Source: Trueperaceae bacterium
Lineage (GTDB): Bacteria > Deinococcota > Deinococci > Deinococcales > Trueperaceae
Direction: 5' to 3'
Assembly: GCA_011390455.1 (NCBI GenBank)
Contig: JAABSI010000005.1
Coordinates: 1 to 60,840 of the forward strand
Length of the DNA: 60,840 nt
The notes below the pieces were generated by a model. The model was not told the DNA's origin, did no database searches, and worked only from the letters and a program-made list of their open reading frames with translations. Both the position numbers and the translations under genes were made by a program. Each line of letters opens with the position of its first letter. Position 1 is the stretch's first letter. Positions 48,763 through 59,400 of the stretch are shown piece after piece.

Positions 48763-49212
48763 CTAGCCCTTCGCTTCGTCGCTGCGGATGAGCAGGAACG
48801 GCCGCTTGGCGCGCCGCAGCGCCCCCTCGGCGACCGAACCGAACATCCACCGGTTGAAGCCGCGCCGCCCGTGCGTGCCCATCACGACCAGGTCGTGGTC
48901 GCCTTCGGCCTCGAGGATCGCCTGGACCGGGGCGCGGTTGTCGACGCGGACCGCCGTGGCCTTGACCTGCGCGGCCTTCGCGGCCTCGGTGGCGGACTCG
49001 AGCGCCTCGTTCGCCATCGCCTTGAGGTCCTCCCACAGCTGCGCCGAGTACGGCAGCGCCTCGGGGCTGGCCGTGCCGGTCGTGAGCGGGTTCTCGAGGG
49101 CGTAGAGGAACGTCACTTCGGCGCCGATCGCCTTGGCGAGCTCGATGGCCTCGGCCACCGCATGGTTGGCGCACGCGCTGCCGTCCGTAGGGATCAGGAT
49201 CTTGCGGTACAT
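48763..49212 (-). CDS. Universal stress protein (UspA family), kinase operon
   Basis: A 149-residue single-domain Usp. First strand YRKILIPTDGSACA and the ATP motif G-x2-G-x9-G-S (GTHGRRGFNRWMFGS) are complete, preceded by HDLVVM. It heads the minus-strand Usp-kinase-regulator cluster, with GGGAGG upstream of the ATG at 49212 and TATGCT at 49322-49327 as likely -10 box. Operon linkage to the two-component genes suggests joint stress control; the stress is not known. Confidence 0.93.
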   Translation of the reverse strand: MYRKILIPTDGSACANHAVAEAIELAKAIGAEVTFLYALENPLTTGTASPEALPYSAQLWEDLKAMANEALESATEAAKAAQVKATAVRVDNRAPVQAILEAEGDHDLVVMGTHGRRGFNRWMFGSVAEGALRRAKRPFLLIRSDEAKG

Positions 49213-49368
49213 CCGGCACCTCCCGCGCCGCTCACGCGGCGCTCCGTCGTCCGGCCCGCGCCGGTGCGCCACCCCCCACGGAGGCGGTCGCCGACGGCGC
49301 GTCGCGGCGGATCGCACCTCAGCATAGGCCGCCGGCCGCGACCGCGACGAACGTTCCGGGACTACGGG

Positions 49369-49508
49369 CGTGTCGGACTTCGTCCGACGCCGGTGCACCG
49401 GCGCATGGGGTCCACTGGAGGCATCGGCAGCCCCACACGGGTCGGCCGATCCAAACCGGTCACCGCGACCACCCCCGGCAGCCCGCTCGCGGTGACCGGG
49501 TTGTTTTT
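49369..49508 (+). ncRNA. Candidate structured RNA ending in an intrinsic terminator
   Basis: Plus-strand hairpins follow each other: GTCGGAC-TTC-GTCCGAC (49372-49388), the palindrome GCCGGTGCACCGGC (49389-49402), and a possible closing CGTGT/ACACG pair (49369-49373 with 49435-49439). Then comes a terminator stem and T run. There is no plus-strand gene upstream for the terminator to serve. It may be a small RNA, or the leader of the tandem Usp gene. A clear promoter is not seen. Confidence 0.5.
49456..49508 (+). terminator. Intrinsic terminator, plus strand
   Basis: A perfect 13-base-pair stem, CCGGTCACCGCGA (49456-49468) with TCGCGGTGACCGG (49487-49499), is followed by GTTGTTTTTGGG. The T run makes it a true intrinsic terminator. 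On the other strand there is no T run, so plus-strand orientation is clear. Confidence 0.8.
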
Positions 49509-49637
49509 GGGTACGAAACACCGGGCCGGCGCCTGGGGACGGCCGCGGCGGGGCGCTTTGCTACGATGAGGTACCCCACGCCGCGCGCTCCGACCCGCGC
49601 GAACCCCGAGCCGGCACCACTGCCCTGGAGGGACGCC

Positions 49638-50456
49638 ATGCGCATCCTGCATCCGACCGACTTCAGCCACACGGCCGAGCTCGCCCACAAGCTGGCCCAG
49701 GACCTCGCCACCCGGGCCCATGCGGATCTGCATCTCGTCCACGTCCAGGAGCGCTTCCAGGACGAGGCGGCGCGCCGCTACCTGCCTGCCCAGACGGAGC
49801 AGATCAACGCCGAGTTGCAGCGGCGCCTCGCCGAGGACCGCGCGAACGAGTCGCGCCAGCTGCGCGAGCGGCTCGCGAACGTCGCCGAGGGCGCGTCCAG
49901 CGAACTGGTCTGGGGCGGCGTCCTGCCCGAGCTGCTGCGGCTCGCGAACGAGCACGACCTCGTGGTGATGGGCGCCCACGGCAACAACCCCTTCGACGAG
50001 GCCTTCTTGGGCGGCGTCGCGGGCCGACTGGTCCGGCGCACGACGACCCCGGTGCTCACCGTCCGGGCGGGCTGCAGCCGCACGCAGATCAAGCGGCTCC
50101 TGGTCGCGACGGACTTCGCGGAGGCCTCGATGGCGGCGTGGACCTACGCCACCCACCTGGCGCAGGTGGCGAAGCTGAAGCTGGTGCTCGCCCACGTCGA
50201 CGAAGAGAAGCGGGGCGACGCGAAGGTGCCCGCCGCCCGGCTCGAGGCCCTGTCCGCCGGGCGCGCCGAGCGCTGCATCGTGCGGGCGGGCCACCCGGTC
50301 GACAAGCTGCCGGCGCTCGCCGACGAGGTCGGCGCCGACGCGATCGTCGTCGGCATGCGGCGCCACGGCGCGATCGCCGGCCTGTTGATGGGCGCCCGCG
50401 CGGACGCCCTCATCCGCTCCAGCGCGGTCCCCGTCCTGAGCGTGCCGGCGACCTGA
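49638..50456 (+). CDS. Tandem-domain universal stress protein
   Basis: A 272-residue protein with two Usp domains. Domain 1 (1-147) begins RILHPTDFSHTAELAH and has GAHGNNPFDEAFLGG after DLVVM. Domain 2 (148-272) begins IKRLLVATDFAEASMAAW, but its ATP motif is degenerate (VVGMRRHGAIAGLLMGA). So domain 1 may bind nucleotide and domain 2 may be structural, as in some tandem Usps. TGGAGGGA precedes the ATG at 49638. It is divergent from the kinase/Usp unit and downstream of the terminator structure. Confidence 0.92.
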   Translation: MRILHPTDFSHTAELAHKLAQDLATRAHADLHLVHVQERFQDEAARRYLPAQTEQINAELQRRLAEDRANESRQLRERLANVAEGASSELVWGGVLPELLRLANEHDLVVMGAHGNNPFDEAFLGGVAGRLVRRTTTPVLTVRAGCSRTQIKRLLVATDFAEASMAAWTYATHLAQVAKLKLVLAHVDEEKRGDAKVPAARLEALSAGRAERCIVRAGHPVDKLPALADEVGADAIVVGMRRHGAIAGLLMGARADALIRSSAVPVLSVPAT

Positions 50457-50471
50457 GGGCGGGCCCCGCCG

Positions 50472-52112
<1,641 letters not shown>

Positions 52113-52192
52113 GGGGCCTCCTCGCGAAGCTCGGGACGGTGTCGGTCAGGCTACCGCGGTCGTGCCCGTGGCGCGCCGCACCGGCGCGCTTC

Positions 52193-52265
52193 GTGAACGA
52201 ATGCGCGTCTTCGTTCACTGGAATGAACCGATGTGATCCAGGACCCGATCGTTCACCCGAGTGAA
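52193..52265. promoter_or_regulatory. Cluster of GTGAAC/GTTCAC half-sites before the MarR-RND operon
   Basis: GTGAACGAA (52193-52201) pairs with TTCGTTCAC (52210-52218) across 8 bases. A further TGAAC follows at about 52224, and TTCAC-CCGA-GTGAA lies at 52252-52265. These five half-sites lie upstream of the MarR start at 52284. They are likely operators for the MarR protein encoded next. Confidence 0.6.
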
Positions 52266-52283
52266 GCGCATGATGACGGGTCG

Positions 52284-52730
52284 ATGCCCAAGCCACCCCC
52301 CGACCCCCGCGACGCGCTCGTGCTCGAGCTGTCGAGCCAGCTCCTGCCCTTCGCCCACGCCCTGCGCCACGCCGCCGAGCGCGTGTTCGCGCCGATCGGG
52401 CTCCGCACCTCGCGGGTGCTCGTGCTGGAGCTCGTCCATCGCGGCGTCGACCAGCCCAAGGCGCTCGCCGAGGTGCTCGAGACGGTGCCGAGCGCGGTCA
52501 CGGCGATCCTGGCCGACCTCGAGTCGAAGGGTTTGCTGGAGCGCACGACCGACCCGGACGACCGCAGGCGCGCGCGCCTGCGCCTGAGCGCGGAGGGCGA
52601 AGCGACCTACGCCCGCCTCGGCGCCGCGTGGCTCGAAGCGGGCCGCTCCTACCTGGACGGCGTCGACCTCGACGACCTGCACGCGGTCGCCCGGGTCGCA
52701 GCGCACGTCGCCCGACGGACGGCCTCGTGA
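52284..52730 (+). CDS. MarR family regulator of the RND efflux operon
   Basis: A 148-residue winged-helix regulator. RTSRVLVLELVHRGVDQPKA, LAEVLETVPSAVTAILADLE, SKGLLERTTDPDDRRRARLR and LSAEGEATYARLG are typical of MarR. The ATG at 52284 is chosen for family length; GTG at 52233 is the alternative. A CATGAT box stands nine bases upstream. The stop overlaps the TolC-like gene (GTGA), so it is the first gene of a five-gene efflux operon, which it most likely represses. Confidence 0.88.
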   Translation: MPKPPPDPRDALVLELSSQLLPFAHALRHAAERVFAPIGLRTSRVLVLELVHRGVDQPKALAEVLETVPSAVTAILADLESKGLLERTTDPDDRRRARLRLSAEGEATYARLGAAWLEAGRSYLDGVDLDDLHAVARVAAHVARRTAS

Positions 52731-54103
52731 AGCCCTGGCGCGCGGTCCTGGCCGTGCTCCTCCTGGTGCCGACGCCCGCGATCGTCCTGGCGCAGGCGGA
52801 CGCCCCGATCGAGGCCACCTCGACGACGACCGAGGCCGCCGCCCTCCTCGACGGCCTGGCCGAGCACCCCGGCCGCCGCGCCGCGGACGCGCTCGCCGAG
52901 GCCGCGGCGCTCCGCCTCGACGCCGTCCGCCAACCGCTGTCGCTCGTGCTGCGCTTCGACGCCCAGCGCTTGACCGTCGACCCGGCCGAGGAGCCGCTCC
53001 CGCCTCCGTTCGACGAGCTCTTCGCCGTCGACGCTGCGAGCGAGTCGCTCTCCGCCACGCTCCTGCTGCGCCCGTTCCTGGCCGGCGACCTCGCCGATCT
53101 GGCCGACCAGCGCCGCGCCGACGCCGAGCGCGCCGCGCTGCAGGCCCGTGAGGCCACCGCGCAGCTCGAGGCGCAGACCCTCCAAGCGGCCATGGGCCTC
53201 TGGCTCGCCGACCTCGGCGTCGACCTCGCGGCGCAGGCGGAGGCGCTCGCCACCGCCGCCGCGGACGCGACCGAGCGCCGCGCGCTCGTCGGCGGCGCGA
53301 ACGCGGTCGAGCGCGGCGAGGCCGAGCGCGCCCTGCGCGAAGCCGCCGCCGGCGTGCGCGACGCGCGCGCCCAGCGCGACCTCGCCGCCGCCCGCCTCGC
53401 CACCCTCGTCCCGGACGGCGCCCCGCTCGCACCCTTCGCCCTCGATCCGGTCGTCGGCGTGCCGCCCGACCTGGTGCGCGCCACCCTCGACGTCGCCCTG
53501 GCCGAGGTGGGGGTGCGCAATGCCGAACGCGGCCTGCTCCCGACCGTCGAGGCCGGCTACACCTGGCTGCAGGACGACGGCGCCTCGGTCACCCTCTCGC
53601 TCGAGAGCCGCAGCTGGCAGCCGGCGGTCACCTACCAGACCGCGGGGGCCGGCGGGGGCGGCAACGCCCTCGCGGGCGCGCTCCCGAGCACGGCGCAACC
53701 CACCGTGCGCGGCGCCCTGAACGTCGGGGTCGCCTGGACGATCTCGCCCCAGAGCGCGCTCGAAGCGGAGGCGGTGCGCCGCCAGCTCGATGCCGCGGTC
53801 GCCGGCCTCGCCTCGGCGCACGACCGGGCGCGGCTCGGCCAGCGTTCCCTCGAAGCGACCCTCGCCGCCGCGACCGACCGCGAGACGCTCGCCCGCCTCG
53901 ACCTCGCGCTCCGCACCCTCGAGCGCGACGCCGCCGACGCCCGCTTCGCCGCCGGCGCCATCGGCGAGCTCGAGCGGCTGCAAGCCCACCTCGGCTGGCG
54001 CCGCGCTGCCTTCGCGCTCGCCACGGCCCGCGTCGAGGCGCTGAACGCCGTGCTCGACACCTACCTCACCTACGCCCAACCCCTCTCGGAGGTCCTCCCG
54101 TGA
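52727..54103 (+). CDS. TolC-like outer membrane efflux protein 1
   Basis: A 458-residue TolC-family protein with signal peptide (residues 6-22, cleavage at VLAQA). The long Ala/Leu/Arg helices of the tunnel dominate, with repeats in two halves: ADLADQRRADAERAALQARE and RALVGGANAVERGEAERALR, then VALAEVGVRNAERGLLPTVE and TLERDAADARFAAGAIGELE. A stretch with Gly-rich TAGAGGGGN sits in the beta region. It overlaps its neighbours by GTGA at both ends. A second, shorter TolC-like gene follows at once. Confidence 0.82.
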   Translation: MKPWRAVLAVLLLVPTPAIVLAQADAPIEATSTTTEAAALLDGLAEHPGRRAADALAEAAALRLDAVRQPLSLVLRFDAQRLTVDPAEEPLPPPFDELFAVDAASESLSATLLLRPFLAGDLADLADQRRADAERAALQAREATAQLEAQTLQAAMGLWLADLGVDLAAQAEALATAAADATERRALVGGANAVERGEAERALREAAAGVRDARAQRDLAAARLATLVPDGAPLAPFALDPVVGVPPDLVRATLDVALAEVGVRNAERGLLPTVEAGYTWLQDDGASVTLSLESRSWQPAVTYQTAGAGGGGNALAGALPSTAQPTVRGALNVGVAWTISPQSALEAEAVRRQLDAAVAGLASAHDRARLGQRSLEATLAAATDRETLARLDLALRTLERDAADARFAAGAIGELERLQAHLGWRRAAFALATARVEALNAVLDTYLTYAQPLSEVLP

Positions 54104-55185
54104 CGCCCGCCTTCTGCCGCCGCCCGCGCCGTCGCCCGCGCCGCGCGCCGGCCCCGCTCGCCCTGCTCCTGCTCGCCCTCACCGCGGGGGCCGCGTTCGC
54201 CCAGACCGATCCGGTCGCCCTCGACCTCGACGCCGTCCTCGCCGCCCGCGAGGGCCGCGTGGCGGTCGTCACGGCGGCGCTCGACCTCGCCGAAGCCGAG
54301 CGCACCCTCGCGCGGAGCGAGGCCGACCCGCTCGCCCTCCGCCTCGAGCGGACCCAAGCGCGGCAAGGGGTCGACCTCGCCCGCGCCGAGCTCGCGATGG
54401 CGCGCGCCGAGGCCGCGGTCGAGCTCGTGGGCGCGTGGAGCCGCGTCCGCGAGACGATGGCGCAGCTCGCCCTCGCCGAGGGCGCACGCGACCTGACCGA
54501 ACGCGCGCTCGACGTGGCGCAGCTGCGCTTCGAGCGCGGCAGCGCGACCCAGCTCGACGTCGACGAGGCCGCGACCGACCTGGCCGACGCCGAGGCGAAC
54601 GTCGCCGCCGCCCGCGACGGCCTCGCGCTCGCGCGCGCCGACCTGGTCGGGGTGGTGGGCCGCGACGCCGCGGTCGACGCCGCGCCGATCGACCGCGCCC
54701 GGCTCGACCGGCCGCTCCCCGACGACGCCACCCTCGACGCCGCGATCGCCGGCCTCCCGACCTACCTCCAGGTCGCCCACGGCGCCGAGCTCGCGGCGAT
54801 CGCGGTCGACCTGCTCGACCCGAGCTTCGCGGCGCAGGCCCAGATCGACCAGGCCCGCACCCAGCTCACGCAGGCGGACGCCGGCCTGGTCGAGGTCGCC
54901 CGCGGCCTCGGCCTCCAGGTGCGCGCGCTGCGCAACGCGGTCGCGAGCGCGGCCGACCGGGACCGCATCGCCCGCGAGGCACTCGGCCAAGCCGAAGAGC
55001 GCCTGGCGATCGAGGAGCGCCGCCTCGAAGCCGGGCTCGTCGCGGACCTCGCGGTCGCTCAGGTGCGCCTGAGCGTCGAGCAGTCGCGGCTGGCGGTCCT
55101 CCAGACGGAGCACGGGCTGCTGCGCGCCTGGCTCGAGCTCGAAGCCGGCACCCTGCTCGACCTGGGGGTCGGTCGTGGTTTCTGA
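54100..55185 (+). CDS. TolC-like efflux protein 2 (short)
   Basis: A 361-residue TolC-family protein with signal peptide after a basic start (RRRPRRAP), cleavage near AAFAQT. It carries the helical repeats (VVTAALDLAEAERTLARSEA, ALDVAQLRFERGSATQLDVD, ALGQAEERLAIEERRLEAGL) but is about 100 residues shorter than most TolC proteins, and the beta-barrel part is reduced. It may form a heteromer with the preceding protein or serve as a variant channel. GTG start overlaps the first TolC gene; its end overlaps the lipoprotein gene by 11 bases. Confidence 0.78.
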   Translation: MTPAFCRRPRRRPRRAPAPLALLLLALTAGAAFAQTDPVALDLDAVLAAREGRVAVVTAALDLAEAERTLARSEADPLALRLERTQARQGVDLARAELAMARAEAAVELVGAWSRVRETMAQLALAEGARDLTERALDVAQLRFERGSATQLDVDEAATDLADAEANVAAARDGLALARADLVGVVGRDAAVDAAPIDRARLDRPLPDDATLDAAIAGLPTYLQVAHGAELAAIAVDLLDPSFAAQAQIDQARTQLTQADAGLVEVARGLGLQVRALRNAVASAADRDRIAREALGQAEERLAIEERRLEAGLVADLAVAQVRLSVEQSRLAVLQTEHGLLRAWLELEAGTLLDLGVGRGF

Positions 55186-56479
55186 GACCCGCCGCGCGCG
55201 GCGCGCCGGCGGACGCGGTGGGCTGCTCGTCGCCCTCGCGGCGGTCGCGGTCCTCGCGGCCTGCGGCGGCGGCGAGGAGGCCACGGATACGACGCCCACG
55301 GGCGGTACGCCCGCAACCACCGCGGCCGCACCCGAGACCGCCCGCGCCGTCCGCGCCTCCCCGGTCGTGCGCGACGCGATCACGGCGACCCGGAGCGCCT
55401 CGGTGACCGTGCTCCCCTCGCAGGAGAGCCGCGTCGCCTCGGGCGCCTCCGGGCGCGTCCTGGAGGTCGTGGCGCGCGAAGGCGCGCGCGTGGCCGCCGG
55501 CGACCCCCTCGTGCGGCTCGACGACGCCGCGGCCCGAGCCAACCTCGACGCCGCGGAGCTCGCGGTCGCGCAGGCGCGGATCAACCTGGACCGCGCCCGG
55601 CGCGGGGCGGACGACGCGGTGGCGCAAGCCGCCGCCGGCGCACGCAGCGCCGCGCAGGCGCTGGCGAACGTCGACCGGCAGCTGGCCGAGCTCGAGGCGC
55701 TCCTCGCCCTGGGCGCGGTCGCGGAGTCCGACGTGAACGCCCTGCGCGCGCAGCGCGCGCAAGCCGAGGGCGCCGATCTGCAGGCCCGCGAAGCCGTGGA
55801 GCGCGCCGGTCGCGCCGAGTCCGAGGACCTGGCGCTCCTCGAGCTGCAGGTCGCCCAAGCGGAACTCCAGCGCCGCACGGCCCGCGACCAGCTCGACGAG
55901 ACCGTCGTGCGGGCGCCGTTCGCCGGCGAGGTGGCGCAGACCTTCGTCGAGACCGGCGAGTTCGTGGGCGCCGGCAGCCCCGTGGCGCGGCTGCTGGGGG
56001 TCGGTCCGCAGGACGCCTCCTTCACGGTCGCTCCGGAGGAGGCGGCCGCCGTCGAGGCCCTCGGCGTCGTCGACCTCCTCACCGGCTCGGGCACCGTGCG
56101 CGCCACGATCACGCGCCTCGAGCGGCTCGCCGAGCAGGCGCGCCTGGTGACGGTCCTCGCTCAGATCGATCCCGAGGCGCCGCGGCTGCCGTCCGGCACG
56201 CTCGCCGAGGTGCGCTACACGGTGCCGCTCGGCGAAGGGTTGCTCGTCCCCTCCGGCGCGCTCGCCGCCGACGCCGGACGCAGCTACGTGTACGTCGTCG
56301 CGGACGAGCCCGAGGGCGCAGTCGCCCGCCGCCTCGAGGTGCGGGTCGTCGCCGAGGCCGCCAACGTGGCCGTCGTCGAGTCGGTCCAGGACGGGGCCCT
56401 CGTCGAGGGGACCCTCGTGATCGCTCCGCGGCCGCTCGACGTGCGCGACGGCACCGCCGTGCGCGTGATCGGCGAGTAG
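55175..56479 (+). CDS. Periplasmic adaptor (HlyD/MFP) lipoprotein of RND system
   Basis: A 434-residue lipoprotein adaptor. A lipobox ends at Cys30 (VLAAC), so the mature protein is anchored by lipid. A lipoyl-like half (SGRVLEVVAREGARVAAGDP, LVRLDD) and its partner (VVRAPFAGEVAQTFVETGEF) flank a long coiled coil (residues 120-235). Beta-barrel and membrane-proximal parts follow with GLLVPSGALAADAGRSYVYV. It links the RND pump to TolC. GTG start at 55175. Confidence 0.92.
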   Translation: MVSETRRARRAGGRGGLLVALAAVAVLAACGGGEEATDTTPTGGTPATTAAAPETARAVRASPVVRDAITATRSASVTVLPSQESRVASGASGRVLEVVAREGARVAAGDPLVRLDDAAARANLDAAELAVAQARINLDRARRGADDAVAQAAAGARSAAQALANVDRQLAELEALLALGAVAESDVNALRAQRAQAEGADLQAREAVERAGRAESEDLALLELQVAQAELQRRTARDQLDETVVRAPFAGEVAQTFVETGEFVGAGSPVARLLGVGPQDASFTVAPEEAAAVEALGVVDLLTGSGTVRATITRLERLAEQARLVTVLAQIDPEAPRLPSGTLAEVRYTVPLGEGLLVPSGALAADAGRSYVYVVADEPEGAVARRLEVRVVAEAANVAVVESVQDGALVEGTLVIAPRPLDVRDGTAVRVIGE

Positions 56480-56482
56480 GGC

Positions 56483-59400
56483 GTGCTCAAGCTCGTCGCC
56501 TTCTTCGTCGAGCGCTGGGTGTTCGCGCTCGCCATCTTCCTGGCCGTGGCCTTCTTCGGCCTCTCGGCGGGCACCCGCATCGGCGTCGACCTGCTGCCCG
56601 AGTTCGAGTTCCCCATCGTCGCCGTCAACGTCTCCTACGCGGGCGCCGGCGCGGCGGAGACCGCGCAGCAGCTCGCCGAGCCGATCGAGGACGCGGTGGC
56701 CCGCTTGGCCGGCGTCACCGACGTCAGTTCCTTCAGCGGCGAGGGCTTCTCCTTCGTGATCGTGCAGTTCGCCTTCGGCACCTCCGTCGACCAGGCCGCC
56801 ATCGACGTCAAGCAGGCCACCGACGCGATCGCGCCCTCGCTCCCCGAGGAAGCGGGCGACCCCACGATCCAGAAGTTCGACCCCAACGACCAGCCGATCC
56901 TCAACCTGGCGCTGGTCGCCCCGGGCGTCGACCTGCTCGAGGTCGAGCGCGTCGCCCGCGACCAGGTGGAGGCTCGCCTCCTGTCGACGGAAGGCATCGC
57001 CGCGATCACCACGCTCGGCCCCGTCACGCGCGAGATCCAGGTGCTGCTCGACCCGGCCCGCCTGCGCGCCCTCGGGCTCACGCCGAGCCAGGTGGCGGGC
57101 GCGCTCCGCGCGGGCGCGGCCACCGTCCCGGCGGGCGCGATCGAGGTGGGGGGCGAGCGGATCCTGCTGTCCGTCCGCCAGACCCCGGCCAACGCGGCGG
57201 ACGTCGCGAGCACCTTCGTCGACACCGCCCGCGGGCTCACCGCCGTCGACGTCGCCACCGTGCGCGACACCATCGCGGACGCCGAGCGCTTCGTGCGCCT
57301 CGACGGCGAGCCGGCCGTGCTCATGGAGGTGCGCAAGGCCTCCGGCGCGAACTCGGTGAGCGCCGCCCGCGGGCTCAAGGCGGCGATGGCCGACCTGGAG
57401 CTCCCCGAGGGCTACGAGCTCCGCATCGTCGGCGATACGACCGTGTTCATCGAGAACTCGGTGTTCGACACGGTCAACGAGACGCTGCTCGCGGTCGCCG
57501 CGGTCGCGCTGATCGTGCTGCTGTTCGTCGGCCGCTTGGGCTCCACCTTCTCGGTGGTGCTCGCGATCCCGATCACGATCACCGGCGCCGTGCTCATCTT
57601 CGGCCTGCTCGGCTTCACCTTCAACACCGTCACGCTGCTCGCGATCACGGTCGCCGTGGGGCTGGTGGTGGACGACTCGATCGTGATCGCGGAGAACGTC
57701 GAGCGGTACCGAGCGATGGGGGCGAACCTCAAGGAAGCGGTGTTCAAGGGGGCCGGCGAGGTCGCGGTGGCGGTGCTCACCGCCACCCTGTCGCTGCTCG
57801 CGGTGTTCGTGCCCATCGCCTTCCTGCCGGGCGTCATCGGTCAGTTCTTCAGCCAGTTCGGGCTCTCGCTGGCGGCGACCATCTTCGTCTCGTACCTCGA
57901 GGCGATGTTCTTCCTCACCGTCCGGCTCGCGTACCTCCCCAACCCGCTCCCCCCCACGTGGCGCGCGATCGGCCCGGCGCTGCGCGCGCTCCGCCCGGAC
58001 GCGCGCTGGACGGCGCGGCAATGGAGGCGCGCGCGCACCTACCTCGCGGCCGGCGCCCTGGCCGTCGTGGCCGGAGCCGCGGTGGCCCAGGGCTGGACGT
58101 CGGCCGTCGTCGCGTGGTCGCCGACGCCCGCGGTGGGGGCGGCGGTGGCGGGCGTCCTCGTCGTGGCGCTGGCCGCGCTGCTGCCGCCGGTCCTCGGCGT
58201 GCTGCGCTACGTGGGCCGGCTCGCCGGCACCGTGGTGGGGGCGGCGCTGCGCTCCGGCCACGAGGCGACCGACGCGGGCGTCCGCTGGCTGCGCGAGCGC
58301 TACGCCGGCGCGCTGGGCTGGGTGCTCGACCGCGCCACCGCCACGCTCGTCGTCGCCGCGCTGCTGGTCGCGAGCCTCGGCGTCGTGTTCCCGCAGATCA
58401 GCTTCAACTTCGTCTCGCCGGTCGACGCCGGTCAGGTGGCGGTGCGCATCGAGCTTCCACCGGGCACCCCGCTCGATCGCACCGACACGGTCGCGGCGCT
58501 CGCCGAAGCGGTCGTCCGCGCCCACCCCGACGTCACCACCACCCTGACGAACGTGGGCAGCGGCGGCACCTTCGGCAACGCCAGCGCGGTGAACGCCAAC
58601 CTGCAGCTCGAGATCGCGCGCGACCGCGGCGCCTCGTCCTTCGCGGTCGCGGACGAACTGCGGCCTCGGGTGGAGGCGGCGGTCGCCGCGTACCCCGAGG
58701 CCCGCGTCACCGTCGGCGCCGACGACGGTGGCGCGGTGCCCGTCGCGACCGGCCTCGAGCTCACGCTGATCGGCGCCGACCGGGCGCTGCTCGAACAGCG
58801 CGACCAGTTGGCGCGCGACGTGATGGCGGCGAGCCCGTGGCTGCGCGACGTCCGCTCCAGCCTCGAGGGGAGCGTCGTGGAGCGGGTGTTCGAGGTGAAC
58901 CCGGCGGCGCTCTCGGGCACCGGCCTCACGGTCGCCGAGGTGGCCGGAACGCTCCGCGCGTACAACGTCGGCGTCTCCGCCGGCAACGTCCGGGACGGCG
59001 GCGACGAGACCCCGATCGTCGTCAAGATCGACCCGCGGGCGGTCGCCGACGAACAGACCCTGCTGTCGCTGCCGATGTTCGCCCCCGCGCTGCGGTCGTT
59101 CCTGCCGCTGTCGGCGCTCGGATCCTTCGAGCTGCGGGCGGCGCCGGTCTCGGTCGACCGCGCGGCGCAGGCCTACGTCGCGAACCTGTCGGCGGAGATC
59201 GTCGAGGGTGCGCCGGGGCAGTTCCAGGTGCGCGCGCAGGTGGAGGAGGCGTTCGCGGCCGCCGGCGTCACCGATCGCGACGTGCGCGTCACGGCCGGCA
59301 TCGGCCCCGACCTGCTCGGCGACCTGGTGTTCTACGGGCCGATCGCCTTCGCCTTGGCGATCCTGCTCAACTACCTGGTGATCGCCAGCCAGTTCAACAG

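Larger units (their letters stand above)
49213..49637. other. 425-base intergenic region between divergent Usp genes
   Basis: This is the longest non-coding stretch in the window. It holds the minus Usp leader and its TATGCT box (49322-49327), a structured plus-strand sequence with terminator (49369-49508), and the tandem Usp promoter with an extended -10 TGCTACGAT (49560-49567) 71 bases before the ATG at 49638. No coding frame in it is credible. Confidence 0.7.

Noticed and set aside
48704..49219. Longer kinase reading frame reaching 49219
   Set aside because: The added part is antisense-frame text over the Usp gene; ATG 48703 with GAGGAG fits the HisKA_3 start.
54866..58525. 1219-codon open frame antisense to the efflux operon
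   Set aside because: The product is low-complexity His/Asp/Arg/Glu-rich text with no fold, antisense to well-matched TolC, HlyD and RND genes.
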